From positions 1,054,001-1,118,000 of the forward strand of contig JASFXZ010000001.1 in assembly GCA_032209605.1 (NCBI GenBank): DNA of 64,000 nt, given 5' to 3'. The position numbers and the translations under genes were made by a program. Within the stretch, counting starts at the first letter, position 1. Every line of letters begins with the position of its first letter. Below, piece by piece: positions 44,911 to 55,760 of this stretch. Origin of the DNA: Mactromeris polynyma (lineage: Eukaryota; Mollusca; Bivalvia; Venerida; Mactridae). A model generated the notes under the pieces. It was not told the DNA's origin. It ran no database searches and saw only the letters and a program-made list of their open reading frames with translations.

Positions 44911-46969
44911 CAGTGGAACCTCCCCAAACCGGACCCTCTAAAAACCGGAATACTCCCCAAACCGGACATTTCTTGCGTTCCCGAATGTTCTTCTTCTATT
45001 TTTATTGTATAAGAACACTCTGAAAACCGGAACCTCTGAACTCCGGAAACCGGACGAAAGTTCAACTTAATTTGGTTCGATTTCTATATAATTTCACCTT
45101 CGAAAACCGGAACGACTTTCGACTGCGCGTGTCATCATGAATAAACTTTCATTACGTTGACACTTAGTGTATTTTTATCAGTTTGACATGTTCATTTACA
45201 TTGAAATGCGATGCGCATTTTTACTACACAGGTGTGAAAATCACATACTGTTACGGACGTCGGGTCTGATTAATGCCGATGGCAATTACTACTGATTGAC
45301 TTTTAATCATACATATATTTATTAGCATAAACTTTTACAAGTTTATCGCCATTTACGATTAAGTAATCACTCCTCATTGCCGCTAAGTCTGTATTTACAG
45401 TGTTGCGTATATAATTGTGAACAACTTTTCTGGTGAAGGGACTTATTAAACTACTTTGTTTAACGTACAGAAGTGCGGTTCTCCTACGCAGGAGGGAAAA
45501 GAATACAAGAAAATATGGCGATAATACATGAGACAGGAGAAAAGCATGTAAACATTACATTACATTTACAAACATAGACATAAAGCATTTCAACATGAAA
45601 CAAAGACGCATAGTACAGAAACAAAGACATAGAGTATGGACAACATATTATAATATTATATTGTTACAGTAAATGCCATTGTTCAGAGTTATAGCTGTGC
45701 TTTAGGTATTTTCATTGCTAAATGTAAAGTAGTTGGTGGTATGCCATATAACGTTTTTACAAAATTGTATGATTCTTTAGTTTGGTCCGTCATTAATTAT
45801 GGTTCAGCAATGTGGGGAGTTTGATCGTTCTCGTGCATTAATAATGTTTATTATTACATTTTATTACATTACTAACAACATTTTACAAAAATGATAGATA
45901 GTCATTCTTATGTTTTTATGTAAATGTTTCCTTTTAAGTCACACGATTATAATTTATAATTTAATAGTTTGGCTACACGATAGTGTTGTAATACATCGTA
46001 TACATTTTGTTTAATTTTATGTGTGAGGTGTATGCTTGTATAGTCTCTTATAATTCTTATTTGAATCGCTTTGTGAAATGTTTTTTATAGTCTTTACTAT
46101 ATGTATATCTATGTTTTGTACAAAGATGAGACTTTTAATAAAGAAATATGTATCAACTTTAATTGATCAGTTGATATTCTTTTGTTTGTTGACAACATAT
46201 TTTATTCGCACGTTGTGCTAAGTACTTGACTGTTGTACTATATACAAGAGAGAGGTACATCGTGTTAAGTACTTGACTGTTGAGCTACATTGTATATATA
46301 ATATACTTATGTACGTATTTGACAAACAATCGTTAAGTAGATCCTTAAATACTTAATAAACACTAGAAGCGAAATTTTAAACAATAGGGCAAACTTTATT
46401 GTCAAATCCGATGTCATGACTGGTATGAATTCGACCGGAAATTTATTTGATTTGAATCACTAATTGATGTATACATGTTCTTATTGTATGTCTTCCATGA
46501 ACGACAAACTTGTTATTACTGTTCTTCTAAAATAGTACATTGTCGTTGTAATTTCGTGATGTAAATAAGAATAAACGAATTATTTTACGATCTCGTGTAA
46601 AACATAAACATACAATGTTGTCAAAAAGCAGTAAGTATCACTTTGACGAGTCTTTCTTTTCATAAATAACATTTTATTTCATGTGCATCTCAAATCAAAT
46701 AATATGAATTTCTTTAAGTTTGCTTGTACATTTTTAAATTAAAGGCAGTCATGTTTGTTTAAGCTGTGTTCATTTTCTTGAAATATCATGTGGTTATACC
46801 ATGTAAAATTCAAAGATGTTCAATCATTCAATGAAATAATGACCTGAACCTTAGGTACAAGTATGAAATAGCATCAAAATGAAAAAAAATCACTCTACAA
46901 ACCGGAAACCTCTGCAAACCGGAATTTTCAACCGGTCCCGAAGGAGTCCGGTTTACGGAGGTTACACTG
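44911..46969. mobile_element. pogo/Tigger-like element, about 2.06 kb, TA target site
   Basis: The left end CAGTGGAACCTCCCCAAACC and the inverted right end (46969 inward CAGTGTAACCTCCGTAAACC) are each bordered by TA. AACCGGA words are repeated just inside both ends (44945-45110 and 46885-46935). No transposase frame is seen. A LINE scrap is nested within. Confidence 0.75.
45690..46170 (+). mobile_element. LINE 3' fragment nested in the pogo-like element
   Basis: One frame reads ALGIFIAKCKVVGGMPYNVF followed by TKLYDSLVWSVINYGSAMWG, a reverse-transcriptase thumb-region motif of LINEs, then a stop. A 3' tail follows, ending near ACTTTTAATAAAGAAATATG. No target-site duplication was found. Confidence 0.65.
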
Positions 46970-47179
46970 TATTCAAAAAAGTACAGTTTTATGTCACAAC
47001 ATGAAAATTTCATTTTAAATATAGAAGAATGTTCTATTTAGTTCATTTTAACCATTTGTTGTCAATATATAAATCATGATTTCACTTATAAAATGAGATA
47101 TGGTTAACTCAAGTCGACTTATATTACAAATTAAATCAATGTTATTTCATTGCAATCGTTTCAATTTACTTGTGGATCC

Positions 47180-47690
47180 AATTGCATATTTACATGTTAA
47201 AAGCTTTGAATTCATATTATCTGTCGTATAAAGAATTTCCTTTCAAACTAAAACTGACAAGGTATTCTTTTCAATATTTTGAATAAGTTGGCTAGATTAC
47301 GTTTGCATAAACGCAACACAATATAATGCCTGTATGCATTCTTTCTTTAGACTTCGATGTGTCACAAGGAAATCACTTTTTATAAATAACATATGTGTGC
47401 GCGTGATATGCAAACATATACGCTGTGTTAAAAATGTTTCTGGCTCATCTTAACGCAAAAATATTTGAATGGGCTCATTCAGTGCTATTGCTACAATGCC
47501 TAAAACGTCTTTAATTCATAATTTTGGGCTCCTTTTATACAAGGAAATTTTCCAGTGCGCCATGCAAAACACATGCTGTGTTAAATATTGGTTGATATTC
47601 CTCGAATTTACCATAAAATCACGAATAATGATTATATAACAATCAGTTTCTGCATTCGTTAAAGTTAAAACATATTGAAGGTCTCTTTTT
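47180..47690. repeat. Dispersed repeat family R, copy a
   Basis: Shares TTTGAATAAGTTNGCTAGAT, GCATTCTTT...GACTT and TGCAAAACAC...GTGTTAAATATTGGTTGAT blocks in the same order with 48150-48470 and, for the last part, with 55605-55760. The family is unidentified. Confidence 0.6.
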
Positions 47691-47864
47691 TTTAAAAATG
47701 CTTGGCCCGTTATGTCCCTTAATATGGTCCGAAGTATCTGGTCCGTAATGCCCCTGGTCCGTAGTGTCCTGACTCCCGCGAGATACGTCTCTTTTGACCT
47801 CCCCGTAAAGAGCTTGTACTGATTTACTGTGCGCACTAACATTCTTATTCGTAAGATCACTGTC

Positions 47865-47985
47865 ATACTTACGACCGCGTTGATAAAACGGTCGTAAGTA
47901 TTTTCGTAAGACAATTCTTACGAACATTTCGTATCTTACGAACGCTCGTTCGTACGAATATTGATAAAACGGGCTCATTAACTTG
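47865..47985. repeat. TTACGAA-rich repeat with GATAAAACGGGCTCATT terminus
   Basis: Contains GTTGATAAAACGGTCGTAAG and ends in GATAAAACGGGCTCATT, like the right end of the 1.2-kb repeat at 1280. CGTAAG/CTTACG words are repeated on both strands. It is probably one end of a MITE-like family. Confidence 0.55.
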
Positions 47986-48050
47986 CACATTTAATAAAAG
48001 TAAGACATATTTAAAAAGAATCTAAAGTAAATGTGCCAGTTGTACATGTA

Positions 48051-48145
48051 CAGTGGAAACTCCCTAATCCGAGCACCCCTCGGACAAACTATAAAGTTCG
48101 GATTAGAGGAGATTCCGGACTGGAGAGGATTCCTCCAATGAATGT
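48051..48145. mobile_element. Solo end of a pogo-like element
   Basis: TACAGTGGAAACTCCCTAAT followed by CCGAGC, with inner CGGATTAG and TTCCGGACTGG words, resembles the terminal repeat of CAGTGGAA-type pogo/Tigger elements. No matching right end was found downstream. Confidence 0.45.
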
Positions 48146-48149
48146 CAGT

Positions 48150-48470
48150 AGGCAAGACATTCTTTCAGTAATTTGAATAAGTTCGCTAGATGTTGTTTGC
48201 GTTATCGCGATGTAATATATAACGTCTGAATGCATTCTTTTATTCGACTTTGCAGAGTAATTTAAGCTACAATATTATACAACAGTTATGTAAAATTGAA
48301 AATTCAATGTATAGGCCAAAATCATAAGTTATAAGAGACCAACATATTTATGCTCCTTTCATAAAAGGAAGATTTGCAATGCGATATGCAAAATACGTGC
48401 TTTGTTAAATATTGGTCGATAATTGAATTCTTTAATAAATTATCATTATAATTTGTTTAGTCGTTATAGA
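48150..48470. repeat. Dispersed repeat family R, copy b
   Basis: Parallel to 47260-47640 over most of its length with many substitutions. Confidence 0.55.
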
Positions 48471-49227
48471 AAGTGTAGAAATTCAGAATATGCACCGCTA
48501 TAGACGCCTCTCGTTTAATTAAAACTTGATGAAAGCATTGAATAAAATTAACTTAAGATTTTGACCTACAGTTCATTCTTAAACAGATGTAGAAATAACA
48601 GGAAACTGTGCAGAAAATGATCATTTCACTGCATAAGGTGGATATATCAATCTCAAGCAAGTATTTCAATGAATCATTCAACATGTCAAATAATTTCAAA
48701 CGTAGCTGAAATTAAGTATGAGTGTTTTGCCAGGTTATACCGTCCATAACACCTGACAAACTATGCACATAGTACGATGTATTTTCAAAACGCCATACCT
48801 GAAAACTATGCACCACAGCTTCATTTCAAAAGATTTTTCGTAGAGGAAAATAATGATCTAGGGTAAACAATTTGAATTGTGATTCGTGTACCTAATGGGC
48901 CCTTTTCTGCGCTTTGACTGTCAGTTAGGACATATAGGCGTATACCGGAGATACCTCGAACAATAGATTGCTCGAACTTATTACTAATTGCACGATTACG
49001 AAATTACTTAAGCAATCATTTATCATCCCGGTCAGACCGTAGATGAACTGATTAACAGCTGCTCCTTGTATGAATATAAAACTTATCACACATTAACTAT
49101 AAAAATAATTCGGACATTATTTACATAGGTAAAGTGTTCTACTATTTAAGATAAGGTTTTGGCACACATTCTAATGACTGTTTGATTGGTATCATGCTAA
49201 TGTCCGCATGTGCTAGGGACTAATGTC
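48471..49227. other. Gene-free stretch
   Basis: Nothing recognisable apart from GGACTAATGTCCG/CTAATGTCCGC words near 49195-49230 that echo the GGACATTAGCCCC motif of 19.8 kb in inverted orientation. Confidence 0.4.
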
Positions 49228-49231
49228 CGTC

Positions 49232-50275
49232 TACCATGTATAATACATTCTGATCAATTAGTACTGCCCAGGGCAATTTCATTATGTTTGCTAAACACAG
49301 CGGGGTGGCTAATTAAGTCGCGAACGATAATGATCATGAAATCATATCATTGTGACATTGTGACACTGATGTGTTTCTATCTGTTGTTAAACAAAGGCTA
49401 AACGATCAATTTATACAAAACTGGAATGCACGATTACATCAGTCTAGTAGAGCACGATTTTACAATACAATCTCTTCGTTTAGATTTCAACCTTACTTAG
49501 AATGTTTTAGTATTTATAAATTTTGTCAAGCTTTGATCCGTTTAAGGGTCTCATCTCATAGGCTACAAATAGAGGCTGGAAGATGGTCCAGACCTGTACG
49601 AATACCTCTAAATGAAAGAAAATGTTTGAATTGTAATACAATAGAGGATGAATATCATTTCGTTATTGAATATGACCTGTATCTTGATATACGCAAACGA
49701 TATATATCTAAGAAATATTGGATCAGACCAAATATGGTAAAATTTATTGACCTCATAAACTCAGATAATAAGAACACTGTACGAAATTTAGCAATGTACA
49801 TTTACAATGCATTCAATATTAGAAACTCTTTAATGTATGGTAATTAGTCTTTAGTGTAAGACGAATTATTTATGACAATATTTTTATTTTTTGCTTTTAC
49901 ATAATTTGAATACAAACAACTCTAATATACATGTGTTGACCTTCTCCAAATGTATATTTGAAGTTGTAATCAGTATGTTACATGTTACATTCAGTAAACT
50001 GTATCCATGTGATATTGTTGTTAGAAAAATAATGCTATATAGAAAATGTATGTATGTTGTACACTGTTCGTCTGTCTTGTATGTATGCTTATGTATGTCC
50101 TCGTGGGCTTTATAGCCTAATTGGAATATGAATAAAATGTCTATGTATCATAAAGCGGTAAATCACGGAGGCTTCCGAGTATTTCCGAGTGTTTCCGACC
50201 ACCGTGCCCACTGATTTGCGACACTCTCATCGATAACTATCGGCTAATCTGATGATGAAGATTCTTCGGTATGTT
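49232..50275. repeat. Dispersed 235-bp repeat split by a LINE insertion
   Basis: The outer parts 49232-49350 and 50146-50275 together match the uninterrupted copy at 59122-59356, including GTAAATCACGGAGGCTTCCG and ATCGATAACTATCGGCTAA. Confidence 0.85.
49351..50145 (+). mobile_element. 5'-truncated LINE with 6-bp target duplication
   Basis: TATCAT precedes (49345-49350) and follows (50146-50151) the insert. It encodes the family's C-terminal region in one frame (about 49371-49847): VKQRLNDQFIQNWNARL, a cysteine cluster CLNCNTIEDEYHFVIE, then a stop and a roughly 300-bp 3' untranslated tail ending in AATATGAATAAAATG. Clearly related to the LINE at 17930-19275. Confidence 0.88.
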
Positions 50276-50658
50276 TAGGATGTTTGCGTTGTAACATATT
50301 TGAGGTGATTCACGACCAAACCTGTATTAGTGACCAAAAAAGACGTCTTCAGATTTTTATATTTTCTGACTGATTTGATTTAATACCAAAAATATTAAAA
50401 TCAGACGTCTACTGTCTTTTGTATAGCAATTCTAGTAGTATATGAGTTATTTGCACAGAGGCACTTTTCCAGCTACTTCTTTAAAGGCTATGTATAATTT
50501 CATAGACCGGTTTTCTAGTGTAAAGCATTGTAAAACTTTAATGACTAAAGTTAAAACTTCATTAACATATTTAAAGGTTAACTTAACCAGCGTGCCTTCG
50601 ATATGTCTAGTTTGTCACTACACTGTAAAACTTGCATTGAATACGACATCAAGTTATG
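50276..50658. other. Gene-free stretch
   Basis: Nothing recognisable. The open frame 50442-50687 has no domain and runs into a MITE. Confidence 0.4.
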
Positions 50659-50660
50659 TA

Positions 50661-50883
50661 TGGTGGAATATTTCTGCCACCAGTTAACTACTTAATTAAC
50701 TAGATAATTATGTGGCTGTCACGTTAAGATATTTATCTGGTATGAAAATTTATCACGATACTTATCTAGTTAACCACATAATTATCTAGTTAATTAAGTA
50801 GTTATCAAGTTTCTTTAACGTGATAACCACATATAATTATCTAGTTAATTAAGTAGTTAACTGGTGGCAGAAATATGCCACCA
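50661..50883. mobile_element. TA-flanked MITE, 223 bp, about 55-bp inverted ends
   Basis: TGGTGGAATATTTCTGCCAC and the following CAGTTAACTACTTAATTAAC on the left are inverted at the right end, with one mismatch in the outer 30 bp, and TA sits outside both ends. The interior also folds back (GTGGCTGTCACGTTAA versus TTAACGTGATAACCAC), so almost the whole element is a palindrome. Probably Tc1/mariner-derived. Confidence 0.88.
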
Positions 50884-51870
50884 TAGTTATGCAATGTATG
50901 CTGAACGTTCGATAGAGACAGCATCATCATTGCCTTGATAGATATACTTTATATTAATCAAAGAAACAAAATGTTCTCTTTTAACCGCTGGTATGAAAAC
51001 GGAAAATACGTGGTAAAATATCGTTGGTCTGTGTTTGGAACCACCAACCAAACTACATGTACGAACACCAACTTAATCTAGCGGTAAGATGGTTGTGTCA
51101 ATACATACTGCTTTGAATTTGTGACATTACGGAGGGTTGTTTTTATGTTAAATGACATGTAAATCGGTTATCAGTTTTGGAAATACTGAATTCACTAGAC
51201 CTCATATAACGCATGTATATTTGTCAGTTTACTAACCTAAATACTCAGCAATGAAAGAATCGAGTATTTGAGGTAGGATTTTTATTCGTTTTCGGTGACA
51301 TATTGCCCTTTGATTTGCAAATTCCAGATGTAATCGTCGATCTTTTCTGATGCACACTAGCTGACCTCTGACATAACTCCAGCTTACCACACACGATCAA
51401 TTAAACAATAGGAATACGTCCAAGTTACGTTAACTATATCTCCTATATGGCCGACCAGGGAAAATCGGTAATCATGTTTGGTCTTTCTTAACATTTCTAC
51501 CGAATGTTTAGCTGGAAATTCTATATCTCTGTAATCCAATACAGCACAATTACGATGCATCCTGTATAACATTTTCTTAAATTAAAATTTTCCGTAAGCT
51601 TACAATTGTGGAATCAATATTTCTGACGTTTCTGTGCAAACAATAAGGGCTAAATGTTAAAGTTCAGCTGACGTAAGATGAGATAATAGACTTTTCCCAG
51701 TATTTCTGATTTCAGAAGCTATTAAGCTTTAATAATGGATTTGTTATTTCAAGACGGATTTACGTGTTCATCGCGTGATGTCAATGTCTTGTAAAAACAC
51801 ACAGGAAGGAACGGCAGATACATGTAGATTTCAACTTACTCTGTACTGTCCGTCAACATACGACCTAATA
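50884..51870. other. Gene-free stretch
   Basis: No gene or repeat recognised. The minus-strand open frame 51384-51572 is short and featureless. Confidence 0.4.
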
Positions 51871-52080
51871 AGGAAGGCGCTATGGTCGAGGGGGCAGAGC
51901 GCCTGACTGACTCCTGATCCGACGGTCGTGAGTTCGAGCCCCGCGATGAGTGGGTTTGATCTCGAACTACACAATCCCTAAATGAGGCGCGAGTACTGTT
52001 TGGCAGTCAGAAAGCAGTCATCGAGAGTGATTAGTATAAGAACTTGTTTCACAATCGATGTAAAATAAATAAGTTTTAAC
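51871..52080 (+). mobile_element. tRNA-derived SINE
   Basis: The head AGGAAGGCGCTATGGTCGAG (A-box-like) and GGTCGTGAGTTCGAGCCCC (B box) leads into a body containing CACAATCCCTAAATGAG and AGCAGTCATCGAGAGTGATT, ending AAATAAATAAG. The body is shared with the next SINE. Confidence 0.7.
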
Positions 52081-52184
52081 TAAACCCTCGAGCTGGGGGA
52101 CGGTAAGGCCGTTTCTGGATCACGTCAAGCCAAACTCTTCCCCTTAATACTAGTAATAGTCACTGGGAAGGAACATAATGTAGT

Positions 52185-52425
52185 GGTCCAGAGCTAGAGT
52201 TCGAAGGTGATTCGAAGGTTCTGAACCCGCCTTGGGCTAGCTTCTGATTCGAATGTTCTGAACCCGCCTTGGGCAAGCTTTCATTAACCGCAAACTTATC
52301 ACTCCCTAACTTAGACATGAGTAGATCTACTGGTCAGTAACACAGGAAGTAGTCATCGTGGATAATTTATATAAGTCGTAAACTTATTTCACAATTTTAG
52401 GTTTGATAAACAAATATATAGGCCT
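52185..52425 (+). mobile_element. tRNA-derived SINE, degenerate
   Basis: GATTCGAAGGTTCTGAACCC-type B-box region duplicated in tandem (about 52211 and 52247), then a body (CACTCCCTAACTTAGACATG; AAGTAGTCATCGTGGATAAT; TTATTTCACAATTTTAGG) parallel to 51871-52080. Confidence 0.55.
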
Positions 52426-53284
52426 TGACGAAATGTTAACCAATCCGCATCAAGGTTACAAACATTGTTCGGTTGAAGAGAAATTGCCTTGGTGGTTAAC
52501 GTAAGATTTGGTTGGTTTACAAAACACTGATATGCAAATAGCAAAACCATGTTAGTACGGCTGCGCCGAAAAAGTTGTAATGTACCAACGAATGCTTATA
52601 CATATACATTTAAGGCCAACACACATGAACATAAATTGAATGCATTGTCGCTTTCGAGCTCCATATTACAAATATAATTCATTTTGCATATACATTTTGT
52701 ATATACATGAGTTATATCATGAAGAACAGCTGGTAAAAGTAACCTCTCAATCAAATCATGTGATCAATATCAAATGTTGTGAACCATATGCGCGTGAAAA
52801 ATCAAACGTCTTGTATGAGTATTATGGAGCTGCTAAAGTGCCAAACTCCACGCAGCGATTATCTTCACTTGCAGTACAGCAATAACCACCATAAGTTAAT
52901 ATGACTATAAAATTGTCAACAAAAATTAAATAAATGAAAAATATATTTCGTCAAAAATCTTGACGAAAAGTTTGTGATGGCAGAGATCTCCGTTAACTAT
53001 AAGGGGAGATCACTGCGTAGGAGATTGCTAAAGTGCATTCCAGCGATACAATTAATGGTTTTGTCAAGATTAGCTGGCAGATTTATTGATTAATTATTTA
53101 CAACTAATATCAGCAAGGTATCCATGGTAGGAGATTTATCACCGCGTCGCTTATCTATGTTAAAAATCGGCCTTATCAGCACGACAAGGGTTAAGGTATT
53201 ATACAATTGGATCAATGTATCAAACCTCGAAAGTCACAATCCCTGAATTTAGTGCCAGTAATGTCAGTGGTTATTCGGACCCGA
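52426..53284. other. Gene-free stretch
   Basis: No supported feature. The open frame 52640-52885 lacks domain signals. Confidence 0.4.
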
Positions 53285-53380
53285 AGGAGAGTGTCACGAG
53301 TTCTCTCCCTGTTTCCCTCCCATAATATGTTTATATAGAATTTAGAAGGGATAAAGGGAGATAACTCGTGACAATCTCCT
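53285..53380. repeat. Foldback element with minisatellite-like arms
   Basis: The left arm AGGAGAGTGTCACGAGTTCT continuing CTCCCTGTTTCCCT is inverted on the right (AGGGATAAAGGGAGATAACT continuing CGTGACAATCTCCT). The arm contains GTTNTCTCCCTTTATCCCTTCT, the same word as the 25-bp minisatellite unit at 20262-22211 and 41596-42254. Confidence 0.8.
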
Positions 53381-54174
53381 GAGGCACGTTTTGCAGAGGT
53401 GGGTAATATAGAATTCTACCTATCGCTATGTAGGAAAAGTACCAGTGCAATTTCGTAAAAGTAAGAAAATTAGTCCCTATCTTTAGATAGGTAGCGTGAT
53501 CTGACAGTTCTAACTTTGCTAAACAAAAGGCGCCCATGTGAAACAATATCGACTGGTTTGATGGACGCCATTTTTTAGCTAGCGAAGTTTTCAAGCGTTT
53601 TTGAGACAGCTACATTATCTACCTATGCTAACTTTTCTCGCTCACTTCCTCTACCTCTTAAACACGAACCTCTGTGGTCGGACCCTATATTTTATAGGAG
53701 ACAACTCATGTAGATTGTATGATAAATAATGACCCCTTTGCTGTCTCCAAAAATAGACAATAACTGAAAGTTAATGCAAGGCATCAATGTCGCCGGAAAT
53801 AGTGTAGTAAAATAATTATTGAGAAATTTTTGGAAGGAATATGTAGAGAAAATAAAACAAAAGTGATTTAATAACACATACAGAATTTTGCAAATATTGA
53901 ATTAATATTATTGTGTAAGAAACGCTCATAACTTTTATTGGTGTTAATTAATACCAAGTACAAAACACCGTTTTTCTTTGAAACAGCTTTTGAATACAAA
54001 TATAATGTATGTAACATCAAACTACTTCTTGATGAAACAGGCCGTTCCTTGTAGGTGCGCAAAATAACGCAAGGTACTAAACACCCTGACGCTATTTATG
54101 TTTGATGCACAGACAACGTTTCGTATAACAACTAGCAGACAGAAAGTTTCGTTGGTTCCGAACGCTGATCTGAA
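53381..54174. other. Gene-free stretch
   Basis: Short minus-strand open frames (53331-53594, 53692-53877, 53868-54062) have no recognisable domain, splice context or conservation evidence. Confidence 0.4.
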
Positions 54175-54415
54175 TGTTTCATCGGGTTTAACGCCGTTTC
54201 TCAACGATATTTCAGTTATATACGGCGGCCGGTTCACCTAACCAGTTTTTCCTGGACTGAATTCTAACCAGTACTAACTTACCCTTCCACAAGGAGCCAG
54301 CAATTTCAAATTTTCATGGAAGGGTATGACCTGCCGCGACAGGGAATCGAACCCGGATCGCCGGGTTACAGGTCCAGCGCAGTAACCACTGGACCACGGC
54401 CGCGGCTCATACAAT
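54175..54415 (-). mobile_element. tRNA-derived SINE, minus orientation
   Basis: The minus strand reads CCGTGGTCCAGTGGTTACTG (A-box-like) and GGGTTCGATTCCCTG (B box), then CATACCCTTCCATGAAAATT and a tail TATCGTTGAGAAACGGCGTT. The same head and tail order is found in plus orientation at 61915-62170. Confidence 0.75.
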
Positions 54416-54939
54416 CCATAACAATTGACATTTTCATCTTTGATGGCACACATCATTTTAACATTAAACATTGTTACACACTACATTGTATTGTTTTATT
54501 AACAATGATTATAATTGAATGTTTTTTGTACCTTCAATCATTTACTTTTTCGTGTTTATACCCGCAACGGTGTAATTTATTTCCGGGACGATATAAACGT
54601 CATGCCAAACTTTCTCGCATAAATTTGACTGGTACGAGCATTAATATCTGTTAAATACAGTTAATTAGGTCAATGTATAGCTAAATTTCGTGGAGTTATT
54701 GACAAACTCCAGAAATTCTCACTTAAATTTGTTTATTTCTTCACCATTTTATCGAAAAAATCACAGTTCACAACATATGATGTGTCTATACTTTAGGTAT
54801 GCTATGGTGCAATATAATATCTATTAAATACGTTTATTTTGGTATTTTTATAGCTAAATCTGATTTTGATATAGACATATATTCCAGAAATTCATACTTT
54901 TGTTTACCTTTTGCTACATTTTACCCAAAAAAACGCATT
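54416..54939. other. Gene-free stretch
   Basis: AT-rich with no recognisable gene. The open frame beginning at 54799 may include upstream sequence of the LINE that follows. Confidence 0.35.
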
Positions 54940-55608
54940 TCGCATCGTTGGGAAATAACCCATTTGCAAGTTGCAAGATTAACCATAAATGGTGAGAAAA
55001 CGATATTTCCGTGTTTACATACATATTGAGACTGGGCGTTATGAGGGCTTAAATGAAAAACATAGAGTTTGCCCTTTTTGTAATGACACTTCTGTAGAAA
55101 GTGAATTATATGTTATGTTAAATTGTTATGTTTATGAAGATGTAAGAGAATAATTAAATTCTAAAGCGGTACTGTTTAACGAGTCATTTAGGGATTTGCA
55201 GGATTCTGAAAAATATGTTTTACTGTTTTCCAACCAAGATTCAACATTGATGGGATATTGTGCCAAAACCTGTCGTAATATTTTAGATAGACGTCGTTTT
55301 TTACTTTGTACATAAAGTCTTTTTAAAAGTACATGTATGTACAGGTTATTATTATTTATTGTTTTAAACAACTTACTTTCCTTAGCATTCATATCTTTAA
55401 ACTTGTATAGTAAGTATAATTTTACTTCCATGATACTGGAGCATTGTGCTCAGATTATGTTAAATGTTCTTTTTTAAATATGTTATTGTCCATCTCTTAT
55501 AATTCCGTATGGAATGCATTGTGCTGTTTTAAATGTTATTTTTATATAGTATGTGATATTGTGTATGTGCAATGATGAGATGAAAATAAAGATACTACTA
55601 CTACTACC
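54940..55608 (+). mobile_element. Degenerate LINE 3' end
   Basis: One frame (about 55018-55155) reads HIETGRYEGLNEKHRVCPFC, then ESELYVMLNCYVYEDVRE before a stop, matching the C-terminal cysteine region of the other LINEs here. The frame resumes as RDLQDSEKYVLLF. A 3' untranslated part follows and ends in GATGAAAATAAAGATACTAC with a (TAC)n tail. The 5' limit is uncertain. Confidence 0.7.
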
Positions 55609-55760
55609 TATTTAGGTCCTTTCATAGAAGCAAGTTTTGCAGTGTGATAAGCAAAATACACTGTGTTAAATGTTGGTTGGTATTTTAATTCATGTATCGC
55701 TCGTATCTGCCATCAAATTATGATAATTTATCATCAGTTTTTGTATTTTTAAAGGTAAAT
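55609..55760. repeat. Dispersed repeat family R, copy c (partial)
   Basis: CCTTTCATAGAAGCAAGTTT and AAATACACTGTGTTAAATGT match corresponding parts of 47517-47600 and 48352-48420. Confidence 0.5.

Noticed and set aside
47516..47990. Overlapping minus-strand frames of 115 and 132 codons
   Set aside because: They lie in dispersed repeat R and a TTACGAA-rich MITE end, with low-complexity translation and no domain.
51871..51960. tRNA gene
   Set aside because: A/B-box-like words are present, but the sequence cannot be folded convincingly by eye into a full cloverleaf and continues into a repeated SINE body. The same applies to 54330-54410, 61930-62000 and 42950-43020.
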